Counted from the first letter of the stretch, positions 1 through 10,855 are shown. The stretch: DNA of 64,000 bases from Symbiodinium sp. CCMP2592 (GCA_905221615.1 CAJNDT010001846.1:149501-213500), one strand, 5' to 3'. The notes: generated by a model not told the origin, from the sequence alone. Program-made: numbers and translations.

Positions 1-164
1 CAAGTTGTCGGTACATGTTATTTCTAATCTAAAAGCTGTGCCAGTCTCTTTGTGCTACTAGTAGACCTGACAGCAGTGAGGGGATCGGTTTCGAGAACAT
101 ATCTGTCCAGCTCATATGCAAAATTGGCGGTTCAAGGGATGTTATACAAATTTACAACCTAAAC

Positions 165-222
165 TCCCCTGTATAGAACCCTTAAAGGAACCCTAGCTAC
201 TAAGTCCCATGATCCTTTCAGT
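165..222. mobile_element. Solo A arm with S spacer
   Basis: The phrase AGAACCCTTAAAGGAACCCT followed by ACTAAGTCCCATGATCC, the right arm of family A without its partner. Confidence 0.55.
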
Positions 223-301
223 ATACAAGGCCACAGCCTTTCACTACCAGGACTCAGCAGCTCCTCACATCAGGTGCACCTTAATCTGTCTGGTCCTTCG
301 T

Positions 302-411
302 CTAGGATGCCGGGTAACCTAGGAATAAAAAGGGCTCCTTTTTGGTATTGCGTAACTCTATAGTGAACCAGGACTACTAAAAGGGAGTAAGGGTACTACT
401 GGGAATCCTAG
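302..411. mobile_element. Foldback element family I
   Basis: CTAGGATGCCGGGTAACC at the left and a complementary GGGAATCCTAG at the right, about 110 bp. Same family as 33788 and 34305. Confidence 0.75.
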
Positions 412-549
412 TAGTAGGGAAAGGGGGAATATGTTATAGGGACTACTTTGAGGGACCCTTCAGAGACTATCATAGGGCTCCATTTCCCCTTTCCCTACTG
501 AGAACTTAGCACTCCTTCGGCCGAGCCCAATCATTTTGTGAGCCTTTAA

Positions 550-662
550 GTTATTAATTAGAAGGGGCCCCCACCATAAGGATTATATAGGATTATATTA
601 GGGCCCTATTATATTCCCATTATACCACTATTACAGGGTGGGGGCAGCTTCTAAATTATTAA
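550..662. mobile_element. Foldback element family H (hAT-like), with 8-bp duplication
   Basis: Element 558-654 has TTAGAAGGGGCCC at the left and GGGGCAGCTTCTAA at the right. It is flanked by GTTATTAA (550-557) and ATTATTAA (655-662), 7 of 8 matching. Same family as 57723-57823. Confidence 0.75.
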
Positions 663-1030
663 CCCAAGAACCCTAAACCCTGAACCCACTTAACCCTAAA
701 TCCTTGTAGTGGGACCTTCGTCTCCGCAGGCTGTGTCTTCGACTTTTGGACAAGTCGGAATGCAGGCCTCAGCTGCCTCTAGAGACTCCAGCTATGCCCG
801 CCCAGAGACTCCAATCTCGCTTGAGGGTTTGGGGTTTATGGTGATAGGGGTCTAAAGGGTTTAGGGCATGGGATTGCAGATGTACAGTGCAAGGTATAGG
901 TCAGGTGATGGGGTTGGGGTGTAGGGTATGGGGTTTGCATAAACCTAATTGGTATAGGGAGGACTGGGGATAATATCGTCCCCAAACCCTCAACCCTAAA
1001 CGATTCCTAATTATTCAGACCTCGATATCA
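661..1030. other. CCCTAAA-rich spacer
   Basis: Degenerate CCCTAAA/TTTAGGG motifs on both strands and GGGGTTTAGGG-like phrases. No element or gene resolved. Confidence 0.6.
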
Positions 1031-1516
1031 GTGGAGCCTGTGGGTGATGGACATGTCTGCTTTAGCTCATCTCTTGTGGAGTCTTCGCTCTGCATCGCGG
1101 TGGCGTCGGAGGCGTCGGTGGCGGCGGACGCGTTGGGCCTCGGCTTAGCATCTAGGGGTTTAGTGGCTCAAGGCCTTGAGTTTAGGTGCTCTTTGTGCGG
1201 AGATTCAGTTGCAACCAGGAGACCCCAAAGCAAAGAGGGCATAAAGGTACAAACGGAGAGCCTAGGCGGTGGAATCAAAGCAGCAATCAATTTGTCTGCA
1301 GACCCAGACAGCTCAACATGCCTTAACTGCGGAAGTGCTATTTTGAATAATAAATATCGTATTATAATCCGCAGAGCGCCGGTATGGTCAGGGGGGGAGT
1401 ATGCGCTTAGCATGCGAAGTCCCTGGGCTCGACCTCTCTCCGCGGACAGGGCAAAGCTCTCAGCTGGCTGCATGGGCGCTCGAAGGTCCTTCGGGAGGCC
1501 GAGCCTAACCCACTGA
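1031..1516 (+). CDS. Hypothetical ORF with two CxxC pairs (doubtful)
   Basis: 161 codons beginning with GTG in a stretch poor in CCCTAAA motifs. It has CSLCG near residue 54 and CLNCG near residue 97, which could form a zinc ribbon, but nothing else is recognisable and the C-terminus looks random. Intron-split genes are usual in such genomes, so this could be one exon or chance. Confidence 0.15.
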   Translation: MEPVGDGHVCFSSSLVESSLCIAVASEASVAADALGLGLASRGLVAQGLEFRCSLCGDSVATRRPQSKEGIKVQTESLGGGIKAAINLSADPDSSTCLNCGSAILNNKYRIIIRRAPVWSGGEYALSMRSPWARPLSADRAKLSAGCMGARRSFGRPSLTH

Positions 1517-1640
1517 CGATCCGGGTGGTCGGGTGGACTGACAAGGGCACCAGCTGAACAACAACACTACTACTACTTAACTGCGGAAGATATTGTCAGC
1601 AGAGAAAAAGAAGCCTTCTATAGTTTAAGGTCCATTCCTG

Positions 1641-1745
1641 TACTTGCTGAGTACGCAAGTTATGGTTGGGGATATAAGCCCTTAAGTGGGGTTATCCTAA
1701 GTCCTAATCTATAACCTTACTTCTTATCCTCCTGCTTACTGTTCT
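1641..1745. mobile_element. Family A element, decayed
   Basis: Recognisable core: TATAAGCCCTTAAGTGGGG followed by TTATCCTAAG. Both arms are damaged. Confidence 0.45.
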
Positions 1746-1784
1746 TTCATATAACCTACTTACGAAATCCGTTGAGCGTTGAAG

Positions 1785-1889
1785 TACGGTTGATGATATA
1801 AATCCTGCATTACCTTGAGGACCCTAAACTATGGCAGGTATGGTATATTCCTTATTATGGGTAATGCAGGATTTAGATCATCAACCCTA
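1785..1889. mobile_element. Family D element
   Basis: TACGGTTGATGATATAAATC at the left, GGATTTAGATCATCAACC at the right. A solo right arm of the same family lies at 1959-1983. Confidence 0.8.
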
Positions 1890-1958
1890 AACCCTAAACC
1901 CTAAAACCCTATAGATCCCTTAAAAGTACCCTTATAGATCCCTTAAAAGGAACCCTTA

Positions 1959-1983
1959 TGCAGGATTTATATCATCAACCGTA
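1959..1983. mobile_element. Family D solo arm
   Basis: GCAGGATTTATATCATCAAC plus CGTA, preceded by an S-type spacer (CCCTTATAGATCCCTT repeats, 1917-1955). Confidence 0.65.
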
Positions 1984-2040
1984 GCGGGCAAGTGTTAGTT
2001 TCAGGGTTTAGTTGGGGAAGATCCTGGTCTGCAGATAAAT

Positions 2041-2167
2041 CAAAGGGGAAAAGGAGGGATCCTTAATGGGGACCCCTACCCTATAATGGGCTATATAATG
2101 GGTATATAACAGCTATATGAAGGGTATATACCTAGGGTGCTTATTAAGGGTCCCTCCTTTTACCGTT
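2041..2167. mobile_element. Family M foldback element
   Basis: AAAGGGGAAAAGGAGGGATC at the left, GGGTCCCTCCTTTTACC at the right, with an AT-rich TATATAATGGG-type core. Partner copy nested in L at 52882. Confidence 0.75.
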
Positions 2168-2184
2168 GGAGTAAAGTTATGAGT

Positions 2185-2292
2185 AATACAAGGGGCGCAA
2201 TAATTAGAATAGGGCCTTGGGGCCATTTTCCTCTAACCACAACCCCCCCCCCCCCCCAACAACTAGCATAGGCAATTATCAAGGCCCCTATA
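2185..2292. mobile_element. Family F element with 15-base poly-C
   Basis: AATAATTAGAATAGGG at the left, GGCAATTATCAAGGCCCCTA at the right. The C-run in the right half is 15 bases long (2243-2257). Confidence 0.6.
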
Positions 2293-2339
2293 GTACCTCA
2301 ATTGGGGGCTGTAAGTACACTAGTCTCGTATACAGCACT

Positions 2340-2471
2340 AGTAAGTAAGCCGCATGAGCCTTTAAGTACGGTTGATGATATAAATCCTGCATTACCCACC
2401 ATAGGGAATATACCATAATTCCCATAGTTTAGGGTCCTTAAGGTAATGCAGGATTTATATCATCAAACGTA
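2340..2471. mobile_element. Family D element beside an A solo arm
   Basis: D copy at 2367-2471 (TACGGTTGATGATATAAATC ... TTATATCATCAAACGTA). Immediately left lies a solo A arm (TAAGCCGCATGAGCCTTTAA). Confidence 0.8.
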
Positions 2472-2550
2472 GGTTTAGGGATCCCGACCCGGGCCAGCCT
2501 CCGCCAGCGATGGATGAAGGGTTTGGAGTTTAGAGGGGCTTCGGGGCTTC

Positions 2551-2660
2551 GGGTTTAAGGTTTCGGGTTTAGGGTTTAGGGTTTAGAGTTTAGAGTTTAG
2601 GGTTTAGGGTTTAGGGTTTAGGGTTTAGGGTTTAGAGTTTAGGGGTTTAGGGGTGGTTTA
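2551..2660 (+). repeat. Interstitial telomere-type tract
   Basis: About 13 TTTAGGG units with TTTAGAG variants, the densest G-strand run in the window. Confidence 0.9.
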
Positions 2661-2715
2661 TGGATGTTTATGTAGGGTTTTAGGGTTTAGGTGCTTAAGG
2701 GTTCAGGCGCTTTAG

Positions 2716-2809
2716 GGGACCGAAAATATGGGACCCTAATATAGTACCCTAAATAATAGGATCCTGATTACAAGGACCCCAAAATAGGGTACCTTAATTT
2801 TCGGAAACT
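2716..2809. mobile_element. Family B element
   Basis: ACCGAAAATATGGGACCC at the left, GGTACCTTAATTTTCGGAAA at the right. Confidence 0.75.
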
Positions 2810-2905
2810 GCCCTATAATTCTACTCTTAAAAACGGCATCCAGTGGGAGGCCAAAAGGGAGCCTGGCATCGACAACCACCCAGGTAAACAAGAACACCAG
2901 ATTCC

Positions 2906-3010
2906 TACTCGTCGGGTATCATGGGGAACTTAAGCTTAAGGTTTTTGGTTATATAGGGATTCAATAGAAAACTACACTACCCAAAAAAGGTGAAACGTTA
3001 CCTACTCTAC
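2906..3010. mobile_element. Family K element
   Basis: TACTCGTCGGGTATCATGGG at the left, ACGTTACCTACTC at the right; TA at the ends as in other K copies. Confidence 0.7.
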
Positions 3011-3058
3011 TACTACTACTACTCCTCCTCCTCCTCCTCCTCCTCCTCCTCCTCCTCC
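3003..3058 (+). repeat. CTA then CTC microsatellite
   Basis: About six CTA triplets followed by about twelve CTC triplets, abutting the K element. Confidence 0.95.
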
Positions 3059-3060
3059 TG

Positions 3061-3600
3061 GGGATTAAAATGGGGGACCTGTGGCTCTGGGATCGAAACC
3101 TCCCGCCCAGGCCCAAAACCTAACTTCTCGCATCCTGCATCCTAAACACCAAATCGCGCACCGAACCTCTAAACCCCAGATGCCCGAACCCAAGAAACAC
3201 CAAACCCCCAACAATTCAGAGCCCCAAGCCCTGAAACCCACACAAAGGCGGCGGCGCGAGGAGTGGCGGCAGATGTCATTGCTAAGCTTCGCATGCTTCC
3301 GAGGTCCAACCTTTTCTGTCGGGTTCTGGTTTGGAATGCTCGTTCTTGGAGTTTTGTCGGGCTTCATGCAAGTTTGTGAGGGAATTCAGAGTTTAGGCTT
3401 TTTTTTGTGGCCTGGCTCGTATGTACAGCAAGTGTAGGGTTCCAGGTGCAGCCTGGAGTTCCTTTGGTGTGAGGTTTAAACAGGCCGGTGGCTTCTCTAT
3501 CTGTCCCTAATACTGCCTAATATAGCCCGAAGAAGGATCCCTCTATGCAGCCCTTTAAGAGAGAAAACCCCAGGTAAAGAGACCACCGACCTCTATCATG
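3061..3600. other. Spacer with CCCTAAA-like motifs
   Basis: Mostly unique sequence with AACCCC-type motifs and a short GGCGGCGGCG run near 3249. The open frames on both strands are compositional shadows; no gene supported. Confidence 0.5.
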
Positions 3601-3628
3601 CAAGGTCATCTTAATCTTGTTTTCTACC

Positions 3629-3866
3629 TACTTAAAGGATCATGGGACTTAGTAAGTAGGGTTATAAGTAGCTTATAACTAGGATAACACCACTCAGGGG
3701 ACTTATAGCCCCAATTATAACCTACTTTCTAAATCCCATGATCCTCTAAGTAACCTAAACTCCCCTTTATAGAACCCTTATATAATAGCTCCCTAAACCC
3801 TAAAGTTTCCCTTAAAGGAGCCCTTTAAGGAACCCTACTAAGTCCCATGATCCTCCAAGTAGGATC
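3629..3866. mobile_element. Family A element plus spacer and solo arm
   Basis: The full A foldback is 3629-3752 (TACTTAAAGGATCATGGGAC ... TCCTCTAAGTA). It is followed by an S spacer (GAACCC/TTAAAGGAGCCC) and a second right arm (TACTAAGTCCCATGATCC) to 3866. Confidence 0.8.
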
Positions 3867-3910
3867 TCCGGGGACCTCGGAGTCAAAGGGCTCCCTTTTT
3901 GAGTTTTTTG

Positions 3911-4523
3911 TACCTGTAAGGAACCTACCTTTTTAGGGTTCCCTAATATGATTTCTTTATATAAGTCCTTAAAAAGGTAGGTTACTTGGGGTTAGGGTTC
4001 CCTAATATGATTTCTTTATATAAGGCCTTAAAAAGGTAGGTTACTTGGGGTTAGGGTTCCCTATTATGATTTCTTTATATAAGGCCTTAAAAAGGTAGGT
4101 TACTTGGGGTTAGGGTTCCCTATTATGATTTCTTTATATAAGTCCTTAAAAAGGTAGGTTACTTGGGGTTAGGGTTCCCTAACATGACTTCTTTATATAA
4201 GTCCTTAAAAAGGTAGGCTACTTGGGGTTAGGGTTCCCTAATATGATTTCTTTATATAAGTCCTTAAAAAGGTAGGTTACTTGGGGTTAGGGTTCCCTAA
4301 TATGATTTCTTTTATAAGTCCTTAAAAAGGTAGGCTACCTGGGGCTAGGGTTCCCTAATATGATTTCTTTATAAGTCCTTAAAAAGGTAGGTTACTTGGG
4401 GTTAGGGTTCCCTAAAATGATTTCTTTATATGTCCTTAAGAAGGTAGGTTACTTGGGGTTAGGGTTCCCTAAAATGATTTCTTTATATAAGTCCTTAAAA
4501 AGGTAGGTTACTTGGGGTTAAGG
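3911..4523 (+). repeat. Family L element amplified into a 10-unit tandem array
   Basis: The outer ends (TACCTGTAAGGAACCTACC and CTTGGGGTTAAGG) match single L elements of about 94 bp elsewhere. Between them an internal unit of about 60 bp (TTCCCTAATATGATTTCTTT ... AAAAAGGTAGGTTACTTGG) is repeated about ten times. Variants are shared by neighbouring units. Confidence 0.92.
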
Positions 4524-4604
4524 TTAGGGACCATAAGGCCAAAAAAAGGGCCCACTGGGAGACCCAGAAGATGTTTCTCGTCTTGCTTCTGGAAAATCCC
4601 AGAA

Positions 4605-4688
4605 GGGGGTGCCCAAAAAAGTACCCTTTGGTAGTATAGAGTCCCAAATTATGGGTTCTGCTTTCTAGATCCTCCCAAGGGTCTGGGT
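4605..4688. mobile_element. Family G right half, decayed
   Basis: TTTCTAGATCCTCCCAAGGG then TCTGGG; the left end is degraded. Confidence 0.45.
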
Positions 4689-4786
4689 GAGTCTTGCTTA
4701 TTGATACGCAGCAGGGGTATGTGCCGGTCCGATAAAGGACCGTTAAAAATTAAAGGTCTGTCGGTGGCGTCGCATGTAGTGCAGGG

Positions 4787-4891
4787 GCCTCAGTAATTAG
4801 AATAGGATTTTGGGGGTATATTGTACCATACTAGTACTTATAAGAAGGAGGCCCCCAAGATAGTGTATGTAATTTATGTGGGCCCCTAAGG
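4787..4891. mobile_element. Family F element
   Basis: GGGGCCTCAGTAATTAGAAT at the left, GTAATTTATGTGGGCCCCTA at the right. Confidence 0.6.
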
Positions 4892-5350
4892 ACGACAGTC
4901 TATTTGGCGCCCTCGGAGACTTGTAACCCGAAGATCCCCTGCTCAACGTCACCAAAAACCCCATGCCCTAAAGCTCGAAAAGAAGCTCTCAGAACCCAAG
5001 CCAGGATGCAACACAGTCTCTCTTGTAACACAGGATGTATCACCTCATCTCCTCCCTCCCCCTGTAGAACCCATATAGATCCCTTAAAGGAGCCCTTTAA
5101 GGAACCCTAGTTACTAAGTCCTCTAAGTACATCCGAAATCCTGAAACCCAAAATTTTCAATGACACCCGAAGTTTCAATCGGGATCCGTGCCGAAAGAGA
5201 AGAGGAGGTGGATACCTTTCCCACGTGGAGGATCATGGGACTTAGTATGCTAGGTTACAAGTACTGAATTGGGGTTGCGCATAGGATCATTGGGCTATGT
5301 AAGTAAGTTTAGAAGTACTTCATTGGGGTTATACTTATGGTTAGATCCTT
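4892..5350. other. Spacer with solo A arms
   Basis: An S spacer with a truncated A arm at about 5061-5124, then two half-decayed A cores at 5225-5345. No gene. Confidence 0.45.
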
Positions 5351-6180
5351 TGAGGAAGGGCTGCAAAAGCTCTTCAAGTAGAAAACACTCATTAAACAAT
5401 GAATGGTCAGAGGCGAGAGGGTGTAGGGCCTTAGCTGAGGAAATTTAGGGCTACGGGGTCAGAAAACTGAAGTAGTTCCAAGGCTTGGAATTCACAGGAG
5501 GGTTCCTTGTATAGGGATGATTACTAGTTTAAGGGGTCTTGGCGTGTCGGGGTGCTGTGCGTTCGATCTGCCGCAGCGCGGGCAGCGGTTTCGAGGTTCC
5601 ATGTTCAAGATGTCGGGGTGAAGGTTCTCGCTTGGTTATTGTTGTGTTAATGACACAAACCCAACTGCTGCAAGTGTGTAGCACCCCGCACCGATAAGAC
5701 CTGTAAGATTCTAGAGAGCACCGTGCGAATAGAGGAGCCGAGAAGCGCAGTCGTGGTTATGATTTAGCACGGGCAAGTTTGTCCACGGTCAAGCCTTTGC
5801 AGACACGACTGCTGCTGGTCAACGCTGCTGATGCGGTGCATCTGCTAGACGAGAGCCCGTCGTGGCAGGGGGAATGGGTGGCGTTCGACAGATGATAGAC
5901 ACGCCTTTCAGGGATCATTGGCAGCAAGAAGATCTTCATTGAACCTAGGACTTGCAGATTGCAAAGACGGAAGCTTTTGGCGTGCGGCCGGCTTGCAGCA
6001 CAGAATTGTTGGGTCGTCGTGGCTTAACAGGTTGCATGAGGACAGCTTGCTGGTTCATGCTGAACATGCAGCGGTGGTCCGCTTGCTCCCGGCAGCCATT
6101 TTCCCGGCCATTTCCTCTAAGAACCTATCCAAAACTCGAACGGTTTACGGGGTTTAGGCATCAAGGCGTTTGGCCGGTAA
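5350..6180. other. Unique island, no gene assigned
   Basis: Largely free of CCCTAAA and foldbacks from about 5540 to 6120. Only short frames (60-79 codons) occur on either strand and none resembles a known protein. It could hold exons of an unrecognised gene. Confidence 0.35.
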
Positions 6181-6183
6181 TAT

Positions 6184-6278
6184 AGGGGCCTGAATGATTG
6201 GAACAGGGCTTCGGGATATACCATTCCATGACGATAATAAGGAACCCTACAATAGTACTGGTAATTACTTAGGCCCAC
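6184..6278. mobile_element. Family F element, decayed
   Basis: GGGGCCTGAATGATTGGAAC at the left, TGGTAATTACTTAGGCCC at the right. Confidence 0.5.
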
Positions 6279-6685
6279 ATAGTAGGTCTTGATTTTGGTC
6301 TTTGACAACCCGAGGTCGAGTTGATTCTGTTTTCAGAGCACTTTCTGCGTCTCTTGAGGATTCAAATCTAAGTTCCTGAGTAGGCACTTTACAATAAAGG
6401 GTATCCTTTTTCCTACTGTTCGGTTTTAATAAGGGGACCTCCCAAAGAAAGGGCAAAAGCGCAACTACTCTTCAGGAACCTAGAAGTAGATGCTAAATCC
6501 TAGGCCCCTTCATAGACCCCATGCTAAACCCTCAATCCGCAAACCTCCAAAAATCCGACACTCAAAATCCCAAAACCCTGAACCGTGAAACACTGCAGGG
6601 TTTAAGGGTTTGACACTGAACACGGAAACGCCCTTCGCTTCCCCGGATATTGTTCGGAGGCCTCCCATCCATTCCATCGACTCTC

Positions 6686-6780
6686 TACCTGGACCCTAAG
6701 GAACCTACCTCTTTAGGGTTGCCTAATATGATTTCTTTATATAAGTCCGTAACAAGGGTAGGTTACTTGGGGTTAAGGTA
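6686..6780. mobile_element. Family L element (single unit)
   Basis: TACCTGGACCCTAAGGAACC at the left, ACTTGGGGTTAAGGTA at the right; ends in TA on both sides. Confidence 0.85.
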
Positions 6781-7028
6781 GGGGTTTAGGAAAGATTTTC
6801 CGGGGCTATGAACATCTCAGTAACAGCTGGCAGCAGATGAGCGCAGGAAGTGACTTCCGGAATCCGAAACTTCGAAGCCACGTGCGAAACCCGAGACGGC
6901 CCGAGACTCCCGACGAATCTTGACCCAACAGGAGACGCTCAAAACGTGAGTCTCCGGAAGCCGAACATGCCTCTACACACAAATATGAGGCAACTATACT
7001 AATAACCCCCATTGACATACTTAAACTT

Positions 7029-7138
7029 TATATGGGTGGTTGTCAAAATTTGGGTCCCTTTTTGTGTCCTTATTATAGTACGGCACCTAATATTTAGGGT
7101 ACCAAAAAGGGACCCTATTTTTGGCAACTACCCATATA
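7029..7138. mobile_element. Family J element
   Basis: TATATGGGTGGTTGTCAAAA at the left, TTGGCAACTACCCATATA at the right, a near-perfect foldback. Confidence 0.85.
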
Positions 7139-7244
7139 CTTACTAAGTCCCATGGCCCTCCGAGAGTATACAGGCCTCTCTCCAGGAATCCCGTTTTCCA
7201 GGAGGGGCCCTCCCACCGCGCCTTCGGTTCAAGCTTTGATGTCG

Positions 7245-7343
7245 GAGTTTCCGAAAGTCAGGGGTACCTTACTTGGGGTCCTTATAATAAGGATCCCACT
7301 ATCTAGGGTTCTATATTAGGGTCCCCTATATTCGGAAAGTCCC
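7245..7343. mobile_element. Family B element (B-C composite)
   Basis: GTTTCCGAAAGTCAGGGGTA at the left, GTCCCCTATATTCGGAAAG at the right. A C element follows after about 6 bp. Confidence 0.8.
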
Positions 7344-7349
7344 ATGTAT

Positions 7350-7460
7350 TGTAGAACCCCAAAAGTTGGAAACCCAATAGCCTCAATCCTTAAGAGTAGT
7401 GTATAGGGAATCCCAGCACTATGTGGCCTTAATCCGGTTTGCAACTCTATGGGGTTTACT
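7350..7460. mobile_element. Family C element (B-C composite)
   Basis: GTAGAACCCCAAAAGTTGG at the left, CTATGGGGTTTACT at the right, with the GGGAATCCCAGCACTAT core seen at 10950. Confidence 0.7.
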
Positions 7461-7518
7461 GTAATTAGAACAGGGTTTGGGGTGTTATGTTATAGTGTAA
7501 CTAGTCTTACTCATTAGT

Positions 7519-7800
7519 CTCAGAAAGCCCCATACCCCTTAATGAAGCAATATCCCTTTACTTAGGGGCTGAGTACCCTAGCCCAAAAAATGCTAACCTT
7601 TTCAACTATAGTAGGATTATATAAACCCGGAACGGCTGAAGGTTTCCGGTTAAAGGTTTCCTACTCAGCCAATAAGTAATTTATCAGGGACTTTATATTG
7701 AGATCTAGCCATGTTCCTTACTCAAGGTATATTGGGCTCTCTAGGTTCAGGCTTTAGTCTTACAGCCCTAAACCCGGAGCCTTGAACCCTAAACTAGGAG
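7519..7800. other. Decayed E-like arm and unclassified spacer
   Basis: An E-like left arm near 7519-7560 (AGAAAGCCCCATACCCC). The rest is AT-rich and unassigned. Confidence 0.35.
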
Positions 7801-7802
7801 GC

Positions 7803-7880
7803 ACAGTAACATAGGAATAAAAAAGGGGCTCCCTTTTCAGGACTACTAAAAGGGAATAATGGTACTACTGGGCATCCTAG
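7803..7880. mobile_element. Family I element, internally deleted
   Basis: AGTAACATAGGAATAAAAAA at the left, GGTACTACTGGGCATCCTAG at the right; about 35 bp shorter than full copies. Confidence 0.65.
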
Positions 7881-8262
7881 CCTACACCCCAAACCCTGAA
7901 CCCATATTCAGGCTTCTGCATTGCGGTGTCACTTCGGATAGGGCTGGTGGTGCTAAGTCGGTGCCTGGTACTTTCGGGTTCGGCGGTGGTGGATTTGCGG
8001 TTTTAGGTTTAGGGTTTAGGGGTCTGGAGTTGAGGGAAAACTTGGCTTCAACATCTGCGTAGTCAAGGGATGGATTAAACCTAGGCTGCTGAGTGCAGGT
8101 TCCGCCGGAACCTCCGAACACCAGGTCCCTTTTCTGGTCAGCTTTACCAAGAACTTCCCAAATGAGGCCCGTTCAATCACAAGTTCTCACGATCCTAAAC
8201 CCTAAACCCCAATGCTTATAAGTTCCGACAAGTCAGCGAGTCTTTGTAATCTAATGACAGCC
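7881..8262. other. Spacer with TTTAGGG motifs
   Basis: Degenerate telomere-like motifs and unique sequence; no element or gene. Confidence 0.5.
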
Positions 8263-8385
8263 TACTTAAAGGCTCATGGGACTTAGTAAGTAGGGTTATA
8301 AGTAGGTTATAAATAGGATAACCCCCCTTAGGGGACTTATAACCCCACTTCTAACCTACTTACTAAGTCCCATGATCCTTTAAGT
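8263..8385. mobile_element. Family A element
   Basis: TACTTAAAGGCTCATGGGAC at the left, CCCATGATCCTTTAAGT at the right. GGCTC left and GATCC right mark orientation 1. Confidence 0.9.
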
Positions 8386-9780
8386 CGACCCCGAGCTCCT
8401 GCAACCCTGGATCCTAAACTTCCTACCATAAGGCTCTGAGAACCCGTTAGGGTTTAGGGTTTAGGGCCTTCACTTTGCAGGGCTTCGTAGCGAAAGAAGC
8501 TATAGTTGCCATTTTTTCGAAGGTTCTTATTGAGGGGAGGGGGTTTAGCAACCGGCAATGCGCATTGACTAATGACCGGTTCATTCGGAACAAGCGCCAA
8601 GCCCACTCTTTCAGAACCGCTGTCTGTGCGAGACTTTCATAAAGTACAAAACCTTCACAAAAGCAAATAAGCCCGAAACCCTAACAACCCTAAAGCCTAC
8701 AGGGTTTGGGGCTTCAAAGCTGGGCTTGTGGTTTGTCAACCCAAGTACAAGGCTGTCAAGGTTTTGGGGTATATTGATAGGCTTTCATATAAGGGCCTCC
8801 GTACTGAAAACAGGGTATTGAATACATTGTATACTATATACAACAAAGGAATCCTTGTGGGTGGGGCCTCCATGTCCTGTCCCCAAAAGACAGCGCGGTT
8901 GGCAGCGTACCTGTTGTGCAGCAACATCAAGTGTCACTACGGTGGCTTCAGAAGTTGGAGTTTTGCTACCCAGCCGAACGGGCACCACTACATCAATAGC
9001 CCATAATTGCTACTGGACCTCCCAAAATCCCTGAATTAGGTCTATTGCTTAAATCGTACTAGGGATCCCAGTGTATTCACATTCCTTAACTAGGGGGGGT
9101 TTTGGAGGTTCTGGGTACCCCTTATTAGCATTAGAACCTTTCAGGGAACCCTTCTGACTCGCTCTTCCCTGTTGCGCGAACGAACTCTGATGTAGCGGGC
9201 CCTAAACCCAAAACCCTAAACCCAAAACCCTAAACCCAAAACCCAAAACCCTAAACCGTGGAGCCCCAGCATGTCCGGGGCTTCGAACATCGCGAGAAGC
9301 ATCGGTGCCCGAATCCCTCTCTTCTTCAACAAGCGGCAAGCGGCTCCAATAATTTTCAAGCCGTTTCTAAGATAGAGCAAAAAGATAACTAGCCAGTGGT
9401 TTTGGGGTTCCCTTGGCTCTTTAGCTCCTTATTTAATAGGGATTATCATCATCCCTGGCTCCTTAGCTCCTCCAATATCAATAGTAAGATAAAGCAGAAA
9501 AAACATGAAGTTCTCCCATAGGCCATCTAAGATCCACAAGTCCTGACTCTCACACTTCCACTTTGCTCAGAACTCGTTGTTTCCAGTAGGACCCGAGCCG
9601 TTTCGAACTCACCCTGTAAACCCTAAACCTCAAAGCCAAAGTCCTAAACCTCAAACCCTTAGCCATGAACCTCACACCCTGAACCCCCAAACTCCGTAGA
9701 GGAGCACACTCGGATGCGCACTTTATTCGCGCCGAAGGCTCGGGCTTCGGGTTCTCTGTGCCGTTGCCTTCCCGGTTTAC
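8386..9780. other. Mixed spacer
   Basis: Unique sequence with CCCAAAACCCTAAACCC repeats at 9199-9256. An F/E-like stretch near 9040-9120 and a Q-like stretch (TCTTCTTCAACAAGCGGC) at 9320 are also present. Short frames near 8728-9006 are not recognisable. Confidence 0.4.
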
Positions 9781-9998
9781 TTGAGGGCTCATGGGAGTTA
9801 GTAAGGTTTAGGGTTCCTTTTAAGGGTACTATGTAGGGTTCTACAATGGGGTTCCCTTTAAGGGTTTAGGGTCTACTTGAAGGCTCATGGGACTTAGTAC
9901 GTAGGGTTATAAGTAGGTTATGGTTGGGATAACCCCACTTAGGGGGACTTATAACCCAACTTATAACCTACTTACTAAGTCCCACGATCCTCTAAGTA
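9779..9998. mobile_element. Composite: solo A arm, S spacer, full A element
   Basis: The left arm is at 9779-9812, the TTTTAAGGGTACTATGTAGG spacer follows, then the full A foldback at 9874-9998. The same arrangement recurs at 53255-53473. Confidence 0.8.
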
Positions 9999-10393
9999 GG
10001 GTTTAATGTCGGAACCTGATTAAGGAACCTTGCGCCTTCATGAGGGTTCCTTACATATGAATCCTACTATTTTGGGGGTTTTAGGGCCAGGGTTTCTTAA
10101 TGAGGTTCCTACATTAGGATTTAAGTGCTTCCGGGCCAAGGGTTTAGGGTTTAGGGAGGGTTTTGGGTTCAGAGTTCCATGGTTTGCGGGCTTCTGGGCT
10201 GAGGATTGGGGACAGTTCGCGCCTGAAGTTGAGGGTTGGTTGCTTTGCGAGTTCTATGGGGTTCTGTAGGGGTTTCAGGTTTAGGCGTTCAAAGAGCACA
10301 AGTTTTCTGAGTTTGAATTTGAACACCAGGAGAGCCAGAATAATAAAGTCGAGAGGGTATGCTGGAGGAATTGTTCGTTCCAGTGGGATTTGG

Positions 10394-10491
10394 GAGTTTC
10401 GAAAATGAGGGGCCCTAATATAGTACCCTAAACAGTAGGATCCTTATTATAAGGATCCCCAAAATCAGATACCCCTAATTTTCGGAAACTC
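10394..10491. mobile_element. Family B element
   Basis: GAGTTTCGAAAATGAGGGGC at the left, CCCCTAATTTTCGGAAACTC at the right. Confidence 0.85.
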
Positions 10492-10494
10492 TAA

Positions 10495-10625
10495 ACCCTA
10501 AACCCTTTATGTAACCCTTATAGATCCCTTGAAGGAACCCTTAAGGAACCCTAGGTATTCTTTAGCTCAAGTAGTAGGATCCTTTAAGGACCCCAAAACA
10601 AGGTACCCCTAATTCTCGGAACTCT
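10495..10625. mobile_element. S spacer and half B element
   Basis: The S phrase TTATAGATCCCTTGAAGGAA, then a B right half ending TAATTCTCGGAACTC. Confidence 0.55.
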
Positions 10626-10744
10626 TGTTTGCGGTTTAGGATTGGCGGTTCAGGGATTGCACCTGGGATGGGTTTAGTTTTTTACGGTTCAGGATTTCCT
10701 TAGCAAAGCAGATTTTTCCTACAACTTATACTGTGCGGTGAAGT

Positions 10745-10855
10745 TCCCAGAGAGCCCAATACCCCCTAATTAAGGAATATACCTTAAATTACAAGGAGCT
10801 TCATATTATGATTTAAGCTATATGCCTTCATTGTGGGCTATCAGTCTCTCTCTGG
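10745..10855. mobile_element. Family E element
   Basis: CCCAGAGAGCCCAATACCCC at the left, a CAGTCTCTCTCTGGG end at the right. Confidence 0.75.

Noticed and set aside
3065..3437. Overlapping frames of 100 and 118 codons on opposite strands
   Set aside because: Both strands are open over the same stretch with low-complexity products from AACCC-type motifs.
3911..4523. CRISPR array
   Set aside because: Units are about 60 bp with no unique spacers, graded variation, and ends matching a dispersed foldback element; other signs point to a eukaryote.
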